Assembly (NCBI RefSeq): GCF_001649575.2
Contig: NC_051433.1
Location: forward strand, 14,815,044 to 14,879,043
Length of the DNA: 64,000 nt
Origin: Kryptolebias marmoratus
Lineage: Eukaryota; Chordata; Actinopteri; Cyprinodontiformes; Rivulidae
Direction of reading: 5' to 3'
In this document: piece by piece, positions 1 through 21,060 of the stretch
Position numbering within the stretch: the first letter of the stretch is position 1
Layout of the letters: every line of letters begins with the position of its first letter
Position numbers and translations under genes: made by a program
Notes under the pieces: generated by a model
Database searches by the model: none
Told to the model about the DNA's origin: nothing
What the model saw: only the letters and a program-made list of their open reading frames with translations

Positions 1-118
1 TCAGCACAGATCATCTGAATATGATCTTAGCCCCAACTTTCATGCTCTCCACTGCTTAAATTTAAACAAACGATTTGTGATTGTTGGCAACAAAACCTGG
101 TTCTGAAGCTTTAGCACA

Positions 119-124
119 TTTATT
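119..124 (-). terminator. mustn1: Candidate poly(A) signal of mustn1
   Basis: The minus strand reads AATAAA here, about 440 bases beyond the mustn1 stop codon. This is a reasonable distance for a 3' UTR. Bases 1-559 contain no other recognisable gene, so I treat 125-559 as the probable mustn1 3' UTR. No transcript evidence is available and other signals could be used. Confidence 0.4.
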
Positions 125-559
125 ACAAACTATGTGGTAGACTTTTGGTAGAGATTATTTTTTTTATCATAGATGATACACATACAAAAAAAGGTATTAT
201 GGCTCTAAAGATATATTAACAGGAATAAAAAACAGATTTCATTAATGCTGCATAGGTTTAAATGCCAATAATATTCTGATATAATAGAATTTTGTAAATC
301 TGATATATAAACCAGCACTAAACTGACTTCAGCTTTATAGTTATTGTTTGTCCAAATTCTACAGCATATTTAATGTCTATATTCAGATAAGAGAACATGT
401 GTTTCACTGCATATATTTGGTATTGTGACACTCTTCATTTGGGTGTTTAGGGTCATACACATGAAAGCATGCTCACAGCAACCTTCCCCGACAGAAACAC
501 ATTCCAACCATGTAACACAGAACAGCTGGGGTCCGGTCCTGCTCGGGATGTTTCCCCTC

Positions 560-865
560 TTACTTCTTGGCGGGTCGAGCCGAGCGCGAGTTGAAAGCCG
601 TCTCTGCTCCTGACCTCGCTCCACTGAACACAGAGGGAGCGGCTTTCCCAATTTTCTCTACAAGGATCAAAAGTCGGATTAATTCATTGCTCATAAAGCA
701 GCAACATCACACTGATAAAGAAAGGACTGCTGATTAGATCTGCACATATTCCATCCCACTGGGATAAGACAACAGAGAGCTGCATGACAGGAATCCTCCC
801 ATCATTCCAGCTTCTTTTCCTATCTGTATATGGTGTGGGAACTCAAGCATCATGGGAAACTCCCC

Positions 866-912
<47 letters not shown>

Positions 913-1261
913 ACTGCCAGAATCTGACCCAAGCTTCACCACATGCCAAAAACAAAAACACTGTTTCCATTAATAATAATAATCTGTAAGTCTGCTGTGA
1001 AGCCCCACATCAGTGTGTTTACACGTGTGTGCTCACCACACTCCTCCATCACTTCGTATGTTTTGCTCTTCGTAGGCCCATAAGAGCCAAGTTTGCTCTT
1101 CGCTTCAGTCAGATCCTCCTCTCTCACCGCAGGACGCTGCATTTCCTCCTCTTCCTGACCGAGCTGAAGGACGGAAACGCGAGACGGTTTTGTTCTCCAC
1201 AAGTCTGGAACAGCTGAAAAGTGTGACAAAACTGAAACTCTGAAGCTCTTACCTGAGACAT
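560..1261 (-). CDS. mustn1: Musculoskeletal embryonic nuclear protein 1 (Mustn1/Mustang)
   Basis: Three coding exons on the minus strand: 1253-1261 (encodes only Met-Ser-Gln), 1037-1163 and 560-657. All have GT-AG borders and together give 77 codons plus stop; the human protein has 82. The N-terminal MSQ, the REEDL segment, KSKTYEVM followed by EC, and AAPSVFS near the C-terminus match the Mustn1 family at the expected spacing. The family is a small nuclear protein induced in developing and regenerating muscle and skeleton; no enzymatic domain is known or seen. The start is fixed by the MSQ exon, whose donor is GTAAGA. An ORF reading through from position 1343 ignores that donor and is not the true start. 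The protein is lysine- and arginine-rich towards its C-terminus and ends in PAKK. The exon 2/3 junction splits a Glu codon. Whether this is the a or b teleost copy cannot be told. Confidence 0.9.
868..909. repeat. (CA)n microsatellite
   Basis: About 21 uninterrupted CA units lie in the last intron of mustn1. This is a simple sequence repeat and probably polymorphic. Confidence 0.95.
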
Positions 1262-1560
1262 GACGGCTGAATAAGTGAGGATAATCTGCTGCAAAGATCC
1301 TCCTTTTACGCTCAGTTGTCTCTTCTTCTTCGGCTGGTTTCACTCACGTGTACAAAACAATCTGGCAGTGGTTTTCCAGGGAGCAATAAATCTGCTCCTC
1401 AGATGTAATAAGTGAACAGACTCCTCCTGCTTTTTTTTTTTATCTCCTTCTTCAGAGCTCAGTTATAAAAAGATGAGGTCACAGCTACAACCCGTGACTC
1501 AAAACTTCATGTCAATAAAAAAAGCCCAGAGATGCAGGAAAACTTTTGGGTTTTTTTTGT
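1262..1560 (-). promoter_or_regulatory. mustn1: Probable mustn1 5' UTR and proximal promoter
   Basis: This stretch lies directly upstream of the mustn1 start codon and contains no gene. It holds an E-box CACGTG at 1345-1350 and a TGACTCA AP-1 consensus at 1495-1501. The minus strand is also AT-rich (TTTTTATAA) around 1462-1472, where a TATA-like element could lie. Mammalian Mustn1 is known to depend on AP-1 sites in its promoter. The start of transcription is not determined. Confidence 0.45.
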
Positions 1561-2442
1561 TCTTCATCACTTCCCTCCACTGAAATAAGGGAGCCAAGTG
1601 TCTGTCCTAAAACATCAAACCTTCCTACAAATATCTGTTGAAAACGGGCAGAGAGGAGACTAAACAAACATGGCCCCGCTGTAAAGAAATGCCTTTCCCA
1701 CCCTCACAATTAGGCCATTATTTGGTCCTTTGGGATCCTAAAAACACAGCGGCAGCAGAAAAGCCAACAAACAGTTGGAAAGTGTTTCCCAGCAACATTT
1801 CAACAAATTACTCAACTCAAACCTGTTTAACTCTTGCGCAGTCAAACATAAACAAAATTGGATCCCTTGGTCTAAAACATGTTCTGAGCGGTCTGTTTTT
1901 CTTGTAGCATCAATCCAAAAACCAGGACTCAACCAGGTTGTCACAGTTCACTCGTTCCACTCTCCTGTTACAAAAATGAACTTTGTAGTTGATGAAACTT
2001 GAAAGAAAACTCAGCGATAAAAAGATAAAAAGGGTTTTCAGAACGCAAAAGCCAAGAGTAACATTATTTTGCAGTTTAAGGAAGACAATGCAAATTCACA
2101 CCAAATCTGAATCATTTTATGGAAAAGTGGAAAATATTTTGCTCATACTTGACTTTTTACATATTCTTGTTGACAAATAAAAATATTATTTTCCAACTAA
2201 TAACCTTTCTTACATTAAGTTGCCTTGTTTGGAATGGGCAGCGCAAACTCTGAGTGTAAACTTCTTAAAGAACAATCATCTTTACATCCAGGATTAGATC
2301 CTGAATCTGTAGTGATCTTTAGCGCTCTTTTCCACAGGAACATTTCAGAGACAAATACTCAGACCCACACAAATAACATGAAGTCCCTTTAAAAATAAGG
2401 CTTTTCCTCAGTCTTTCACAGTCAGTAATCTTTTTTTCTAAT
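1561..2442. other. Region between mustn1 and rft1; rft1 3' UTR candidate
   Basis: No coding exon was recognised on either strand. Reading from rft1, the right part should be its 3' UTR, but I see no AATAAA within about 350 bases of the stop codon. The short ORFs here (for example 1638-1907) show no recognisable motif. Confidence 0.4.
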
Positions 2443-4885
2443 TTAAGTTTGTTTCCTTCTGTATTTGGGCAGCAGCTGAGTCCTCACAAACTGAATCAGC
2501 TGAGTCTCTGTCAGAAGAAGAGCGGTGAGGACGAGAAGCAGACACACGCCCCCCACCCCGACGTGGACCATCCTGAGCAACCAGCCACCGTCACAGCAGA
2601 GAAGAGCCTGAAACCAGAGAATAAAGAAGCTCCGTTAGAGTCACACAGTTAAGTTTAATCAAACAAGAACTGATATATTTATTGCAGATGGAGTTAAAAT
2701 GTTATGATCTTTCTCTGATACCTCAGAAACTGTCGTGACAGCCGCACTGACACAGAGTGCAAGAACAAGGAGCGGAGAGGGCAAGAGGCCTCGCAGAGGT
2801 TTCCACTGACTGAACTTGAAGTAGCGCTGGATGTAAAGGCAGCTGTGCAAAATACGGAGGCCCATGTTGAGACAGTTTGCCAGAATGAAGCCGACACCTC
2901 CAGCCCACCAAGTCAGCATGTAGGACAAGACGAGGAAGGACACAGACAGAGCCAGCATGACCAGGTTATACCTGTGGGACAAAACAGTGTTAATCCACAG
3001 ATTACATTGTGTGTCAAGTGGAAACTATTTCCTCAGTCTTGTCTACTTTCTTACCTGTCGACTTCTTCTTGGCTCATGGCAGCAAACACAAAACACTCCG
3101 TTACGCCGTTTACAGCCAGCAGGAGGACATAACAGCTGTAGCATCGCAGCAAACTGGGCCCTGTAAAAAAAACAAAAGAGAAAAAAGAAGTATTAATAAT
3201 AAGAAAAATCTAGCAGAACAGTATCATACATGTTGCACGTGTACCTGCCCCACTGCTTAGCAGAGCGCCACCATATATATCCAGAGCCAGGTGAGAGTAG
3301 GCATATCCAAACACCGTGATAATCAGACCAATCACCAGCACCAGTTTCAGCAAACGCTCCAGAACTTCCGCTGCAATGGCGACTTCTTCCTGCAAATAAA
3401 CCCACAACTCGAAGTCAAATAAACAAGGATCTCTGCCGTGACATTCGTAGATATGTTTGTGTTTATTCCCACAGTCCCAACCTGTTTCTGACTTCTGACG
3501 TCACGTCCTCTCACCAATACTTTGGCAAAAAAGATGTAGAAGCTTTCCTCAATGGGCAAGAAGACGAAGCGTGCCACCATGGAGCCCAGGTTGTTAACAA
3601 TATCGTAAACGCCCTGGTCTCCGAAGCTGAGGACGTTCAGGAATGTCATGACGTAGCGCTCGCCCTCTGTCAGAATCTGCTTCAGGAAGGACTGCTTAAA
3701 GAAGCTCCAGGTGAGCCGGGCCAGAGACCAGTCAACCAGCGGCTTTAAACACAAAAAAGAAAAAAAAACAAACGATAAGAAAATAAGTAATGCAAGGTAT
3801 GTTTTTGCTGAAATAAACAATATGTCATGCTTCGAGATGTGTCTAGTGTCTAACCTCTCCATGAGCTCTGCTTGGCAGTAGATCTGCAGCACCTCGCAGA
3901 GGGAAACTCCTCTTTGCTGCCTCTTTAGACCCCAGGAAACGTAGGAAGTAAACGACGTAGCACAGCACCAGAAATCCTGTGTACACCAACTGAAAGAACC
4001 CCGTGAGTTAAAATCCTACCCAGGTGTCTTTGCAGAAAAGCGTGCACGGCTGGTTTTCTTACATGTGCAGCAGAAAAGATGTAAAGGCCCCATTCTCGGG
4101 CAAACACCACCAGCACCACGGTCACAATGCACTTAGCGACCATCGCTAAACTCTCTGCAACCACTTTCAGACGGACGAACATGTGCGCTTGAGCCAGGAC
4201 CCAGAGAGGCTCGGCCAGGAGCTCCTGCACCCCCGATAAGGCGAACAGCACCACAGCAGGGCCGTAGTAAGGGACCGTCTGGGCATCTGGGACCTCCAGG
4301 AGCCACAGCCACACACAGCCGAGGAGGATGGCCCACAACACACCAAGAGGCACTCTGGAAAAATAAAAGAAATCTGATTGGTGCATGGAAGACAGACAAC
4401 TAAAACATCGTGTTTGTTTATCAGTTGACTCACGTCAGCCATAGGAGGTTAATAACCTGTCTCCAGCTGCGGTTCGTCCCTGATTCCCCACTCAGACAGG
4501 CTCTCCTGAAAGCCTCTCTGGATATGAACACTAATGTGGAATACAAAAGCGTCAGCCTGTAACACGAAAAACAACGACAGCACTAAGGTTAGAGCAGGAG
4601 GAGGGGTGAAATCCTGCGGCAGAGTGCTCGTTGTCGTGTCTCCACCTGACGTTGACCACCCCGATCAGCTCTTTGGACACAAACCGCAGCGTGAAGGCGT
4701 TCAGGAGGAAGGTGAGGACACGGAACATCACCTGAGATTAAACCAGGGTAAACACACACGGACATTTATTCGGCTACTCCCAGAACCGGGTCACACAGAG
4801 CTCAGTTACCTTTACTTACCTGTAGCAACACATTATACGACGCCAAAGTGGACGCGTTTTTCAGCACGTCCTGAGAGGAGCTCAT
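2443..4885 (-). CDS. rft1: RFT1, ER multipass protein of N-glycan lipid-linked oligosaccharide assembly
   Basis: Ten coding exons on the minus strand: 4820-4885, 4646-4731, 4434-4556, 4063-4354, 3855-3989, 3515-3742, 3245-3389, 3055-3160, 2722-2971 and 2443-2607. They sum to 1596 bp, giving 531 residues and a stop; the human protein has 541. All borders are GT-AG. The start, reading [12 protein letters not shown], matches the family. So do [44 protein letters not shown] and [11 protein letters not shown]. The protein is built almost wholly of hydrophobic segments, as expected for the roughly 14-helix MOP/RFT1 fold. The family is needed for Man5GlcNAc2-PP-dolichol to become available on the lumenal side of the ER. 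Whether Rft1 itself is the flippase is disputed. Human mutations cause RFT1-CDG. All residues are in frame with no disruption. Confidence 0.96.
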
Positions 4886-5110
4886 TTTAATTTTTTTATT
4901 TTTGTTCCTTTAAAAACTTCTGTCAAGAATGAAGTTGAGCGAAGATCCACTGCTTTCTATGTAAACACATCATACAGACACACTGAAAGGATTACAATCA
5001 TAACAACAGCTGGTAAGTCTGTACAGAAGTTAATCAGTGAAGCAGAAGTACTTCCGTACACATTTTACGGAGACGCGTTGCGTGATGACGTCATTTAAAC
5101 GGTTATGCAC
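4886..5110 (-). promoter_or_regulatory. rft1: Probable rft1 5' UTR and promoter with a perfect CRE
   Basis: This is sequence immediately upstream of the rft1 start codon. It includes the palindromic cAMP-response/ATF site TGACGTCA at 5086-5093, about 200 bases from the ATG. No TATA box is evident. The position of the transcription start is inferred only. Confidence 0.45.
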
Positions 5111-5931
5111 ATTGCCGCAGCTAGAGGGCGCCAGCGGACAAACTATAGCAGGTGATTGTCTGGATTTGGATTTATTGTTATTTAATTTTCTTTTTTTTTT
5201 TTTTTTTTTACTGAGAATGATACTCTTTACCCAGCATTTAAAGGTACAATTTACATATGATGAATTCTAAATAAAAAGTTAAGTTAACAGGGCAAAGAGC
5301 TCAGTCATTTCTGTCTAACAGTGACCATTTTTGCATGTTTCTGAAATTATTGGCTGCCAGTGGGGATATTCGCAGTGACAACACAGTCAAGTCAGCTGTA
5401 AATGTTTTCTATATATAAGAAAAGTTTTGTTAAGCATAAGTGTTTTGAAGTCTGATATTTGATTTGGTGCATTAGCAAATGCACATATAAAGATGTCTTG
5501 AGTTAATCTTTGTTTCTTTCAACTTTGCCTCAAAGAAACCAGACTTTATTGTGATCTTTTAAAGTAGTCTTTTTTTTTACTGCTTTTTCACTCATATTTT
5601 TGGGCAGCTCGTGACCATTTGCAGATGAATGTTTGTTTGTTTGTTAAGCCATTTACCTCTGACCTAAAAAAAAAAAATCTTTAGAAAACTAATGATCCAA
5701 ATCCCTTTCATAGATTACAAGTCTGGTTCAAAGTCTAAAGAAATGAAGGTTTTAAACCTCTGCATTGTCCTCGAATTGGCTCGGTTTTAAGTTAATTTGT
5801 TTTGTTAATATTTGTTGCTTGTCACTCATGTGTAGTTAATAAAACAGGCTATAAAGATAATAAACACAAAATGAACTTCCACAAGCACCAACCAGTAACT
5901 CACCAAAACTTTCATTAGAACTCTTTAGATG
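5111..5931. other. Spacer between rft1 and the prkcd 3' end
   Basis: AT-rich sequence with poly-T tracts. I see no gene, RNA or recognisable transposon here on either strand. Confidence 0.5.
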
Positions 5932-5937
5932 TTTATT
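5932..5937 (-). terminator. prkcd: Candidate poly(A) signal of prkcd
   Basis: The minus strand reads AATAAA about 835 bases past the prkcd stop. Bases 5938-6772 would then be the 3' UTR. This stretch has no coding signal. It contains TGACGTCACGTG at 6509-6520, a CRE overlapping an E-box, which may be coincidental. Confidence 0.4.
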
Positions 5938-6772
5938 TCTTTTAGCTCTACAGTTTTGTGAACCTCAGCTGTTAATTCTTAAATTACTGCATACATAAAA
6001 TCCAGCACAAATATTGGGAGTTGATTCCTTTTTAATCAGATGTAAAATATGGAGAGACAATTTAAAAAAAAAGTACATCCTAGTGAACCAATATACACGT
6101 AAGAACAATCAAAATACATCTACAGTGTTTATATACAGCATCTTAAAAAGATCCCACTCGTGTAACATCAATAAAAACTCTACAATCATTCAGTCGTCCC
6201 CGTCTACATGTAGGAGCGACCTACACAGCAGAGCACGGCTGCTGGGACTTGAATTTGATTATCGCACTGTTCCTTTAATTTATCAAGTCAAATACAAGAA
6301 TTCAGATGTTTCAGAGAGATAACATTCATTATTAATCGACATTTTGACAGACGTGTTATTGTTCTGAGAGCCGTACACATGCAGTCGCCTCATTTACACG
6401 ATGAGCCTACATCTGAAGTCAAAACAGTACAGTTTGTTTATCCTCTTCATGATTTTTTTTTTTATCCCCAGATGGATTGAGCTGCATTTAAAACAAAAAA
6501 GGCTGCAGTGACGTCACGTGACATGTAAAGATTTTAAACCTCCCACCATAATGTTACTACACATACAGGCTTTTAAAGCCTTGTACAATAGTACGCATGC
6601 ATACAAATACAACATCAATATGTACAGTACATGGACTTGTTTCTAGATGTACCCAAGGTAAAAATAAAGTTACATAAATACTGATTCAGGAACAATTCGC
6701 TTTTCTGTGAGTAAGTAAACCGTTCCATAAACATCAGGAGAGTCACCTGGGTCAGACGGGTGTTAAAACAAA

Positions 6773-17783
<11,011 letters not shown>

Positions 17784-17805
17784 GATGACGAGTTACAGGA
17801 TCCCC
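17784..17805 (-). other. prkcd: prkcd 5' UTR portion of the first coding exon
   Basis: A good acceptor (minus-strand CACTGAACAG) ends at 17806, leaving 22 untranslated bases before the ATG. It implies a separate upstream non-coding exon, which fits the donor seen near 20832. Confidence 0.6.
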
Positions 17806-18199
17806 CTGTTCAGTGAGATCAACAAAGCGTTAATCTCGTGGTTTTAATCTACAACAAAATGCTGTAACACACAATTACAATTCATCTTTACACCCAGTTA
17901 ATACACAGTTATTTGTCACGTAGTTTCAATGAACCACGCAGCAAAACCATTCACTCACATCTGGGGGCGTGAGCTCTGTGAGACCAAAAAATATCAGAGA
18001 AAGAAGACAGTGCTCCTTTTGTTGGAGTGCAGAAAACGGATTCAAAAATGCATTCTTGTTACTGTCCCACTAGGAAACACCTGCACCCACACACACAACA
18101 TCCAATTGCTGTGTCAGCAAAGACAGTAATTTCAGCTTGATCATAGTGAACCTCAGAAAAGATTCACTTTTTGTCACACACACTTAGAGCAGAGTCACA

Positions 18200-18975
18200 A
18201 AGTGTTTCATCTCTCTTCTCAAACACCTGATTTATTGCACTTATTGTGGATTAAATCTCATCTGTCTGATCATTTTTTCTGTATTTATGGGGGATTGCTC
18301 CTCTTCCTCTGCACCTATTTGTTGTGGTGTACCTCAAGGGTCCATGTCAGGTCCTATTCTGTTCTCTTTATATATGCTGCCTTTCGGATCTATATTTAAA
18401 AAGTATAACATTTCCTTTCACCGTTATGCTGTAAAAATCCATATACATTTCCCTTTATAAAATTGTCTGTCTCTGCACAACTTCAGCCTCTGTTTAACTG
18501 TCTGTGTTTACCCTGGTTGCCTGTTTGCTTTGGTAATAAATTGAAAGATTATTGTACTCATGTTTTAAATGGTTTGGCTTCCAATTATTTAACTGAACTT
18601 CTTGACTTTTATAAACCCCTGAAAAAACACTGAGATCTTCCAGCCAGATGCTTTTAGTGCAGCCAAGATTAAAGCACAGAGGGGATCAATGATTTTGCAG
18701 TGGCAGCCCCTAGACTCTGGAATGAGTCTATAAAGTTTTTTAAATCCCACCTAAAAACTCACTTTTATACACTGGCTTTTATTTTGAGTTCACTTTGAGT
18801 TCCAGCAGCTCTTTTATGAAGTGGCATTTTGTTTTTAGCATATTTTATTGAACCTGTTAGTTTTTACGTGTATTTTCTGACTTTATTTAATCGCTGTTTT
18901 CTCTTGTTTGTTTTTTTTAACCAGCTTGTAAAGCACTTTGGTCAACTTTGTTTTTAAACATGCCATATAAGTAAA
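18200..18975 (+). mobile_element. L2/Maui-type LINE relic with a deleted RT active site
   Basis: Lies in the 5' UTR intron of prkcd. Around 18323-18391 the plus strand encodes [19 protein letters not shown], the reverse-transcriptase block of L2/CR1-like LINEs. About 50 bases later SFHRYA runs into V, so the YADD catalytic aspartates are gone and a stop follows. Further on come fragments of the C-terminal region (LNGLA, then YLTELL, then PRLWNES). The 3' tail is typical: TGTAAAGCACTTTGG followed by a conserved ATATAAGTAAAAT-like end (about 18925-18975). It is internally deleted and 5'-truncated, as is usual for such insertions. Confidence 0.85.
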
Positions 18976-20831
18976 ATGTACACTGAGATTGACATTGACC
19001 ACATGCCTCATTTACTGATTGCATAAGCTGTAGACAGAGCAACAACATTTTAAGTAACAGCCATTTATAGTATGTGCAATGCATAAGGCAACACCAAATA
19101 ATCCGCGTAACTATTTAGTTAATTCCTCACCTGCTCAGTGTTAGACAGTGCCTCTGCTACCTGTTTACTTTGCTGCCAGAGTGTCTTTAGTGTGTAGTTT
19201 CCCAAATGTTTTTACTCAACAGTGAAGGGGTTTGCCTGTACTAGAAAGACAGAACGAGCCTCAACATGTCGCTAATCCAAATACAAGCATGCTGTGCTCC
19301 ACAGTTGGCCTAGATGGCATTCACATCCCAAACGAAAACCATAGCCACCCACACTGAGACAAGAAAAGACAAACCAAAATTTAAAAAAAATTGAAGAAAT
19401 AAGAAAAATAAGTGTGCGCTTAGAAAGGAGGGTGATGAACAACATTACTGCTCACTGCTGCAGCTAGCTGTGATGTCAGGGGTTTTTCGAAGTTAATCAA
19501 TAGCGGGCACACTGCGTGATTGAGGGCAGGAGTGATTGATTGCCTGGCAGGCTGTTCATGTGCCGCTTCGATTTGTCCCATCTGTTAAGTTCACCCGCCA
19601 TGTCCAACGCACAGCCACGCTGTATTACATGTAAACATCCAAGACAAATGTACAAAACCTACTTCCTCATATCTGAGCTAATAAGCACAAAACAAGGTCA
19701 AGTAAGGAGGCGCAACAAATTGTATAACTATTACTATGAGACACTATGGCTATCATGTTAAAGGCTAAATATTTGCAATTATGCATGATTCATGCAATTT
19801 TAATTAGAAGATAATGACTTGACAAAAGCTAATGCATTTGGTATCAGTGGCTAAAATAAACAAAGATGAAAATAAAACAGGCAAGGGGGGAAGAAAAACA
19901 GATGCAACTTAAACAGTAATGTGGAGCTGGGTTTAATTAAATCCTCCAGCCATTTTAGAATGACTCAAGTTCACACAGTTTTTTTTTGTTTTTGTTTTTG
20001 TTTTGTTTTTTTGCCTTAAACCATACTGTCATTGTTTATGATGGAGCTAGCAGGTCCTGACAGGTACCTGAAACACTGGGAATCTAACAGGTCTGATCTC
20101 CAACAAGACTCGAATTCCCAAAGCGAGGAGCCAGTCATTTCAGTCCGTGCATCTAATTTTCTTTATGTAACAGCGGATGTGGTTGGCTGTCAGTTGGCTG
20201 AACACAGATGTCACATCGCGTCTGACTCAAGCAGCACTTTGCGGCCAGATTGTCTTCATGACAAAATAGATGTTTTTCTTCTTCTCCTCCTCCTACACCC
20301 CCGTCCGTGTCGTGCAGGCCAGCTCACGGTTTGGAGTAATTACATATTTTGGGACCTGTCAAGAGTCTTCTGTGGCTGAACTCCCGAGCACTTTTTGGCC
20401 GACAGCCGCGGGTGTCGGTGCCAATTTATTTATGTATTTATTTGTTGTTGTTGTTTTAACCCAAGTTGACCCCTCGTCGTGTCAAATCACAGAATCCCGT
20501 ATCAAGCATTCCGGTTTACACACGAGCAGGCGACACAATTAAAAACTTGTCAATGAATAACTACTTTGTTACCCCGGCAAAAAAAAAACACAGACAGACA
20601 CACACAAACGCGACACAAACGTTGTCTTTTTGGCGTAATGGAGAGGGAAGAACTGGCTAACTACAGACGTTACAGGTTTTACCGTTACAGTTTGTTCCTC
20701 AACAGATGGAAAAAAAAACCGTAGAAGAAGAAAGCTCGGCCGTCTTGAAACAACTTTCTGTGAACAGCAAAACCTGAAAAGACTCGAGTTCTGACAAGTT
20801 CCAGCTGGAAAGAGTTTAAAGGCAGTCTCAC

Positions 20832-21060
20832 CTCGTCCTGCTAACTCAGCACTAGCTCTTTTTTCACCGCAACTCGACGAAAGTTTCTCCCCTTTCTTCC
20901 CCCCTTTTCTCTCTCTTTTTTTCACTCTGTGATTCTGTCGTTTGAGGAAGTGTGTCGCGCGCTCCCTCTCTCTCTCTCCCTCTCTCTGACGTTTTACCTG
21001 CTCTGCGCACGCGTACGGGCACGCGGGGCGTTTCTGTGCCCAGATGGTGACAGAAACCAG
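20832..21060 (-). promoter_or_regulatory. prkcd: Probable non-coding exon 1 and promoter of prkcd
   Basis: The minus strand shows CAGGACGAG followed by a GTGAGA donor (exon end at 20832). This fits the acceptor at 17806 and gives a 3-kb first intron. The sequence to the right is unusually GC- and CpG-rich for this window, with a CT-rich tract at about 20957-20988, as expected at a housekeeping-type promoter. Start site and exon length are inferred. The long minus-strand ORF here (20569-21105) is low-complexity and not a gene. Confidence 0.5.

Noticed and set aside
936..1343. 135-codon ORF starting at 1343 as the mustn1 start
   Set aside because: It crosses an intron. The family MSQ start sits in its own exon at 1253-1261 and joins in frame at 1163.
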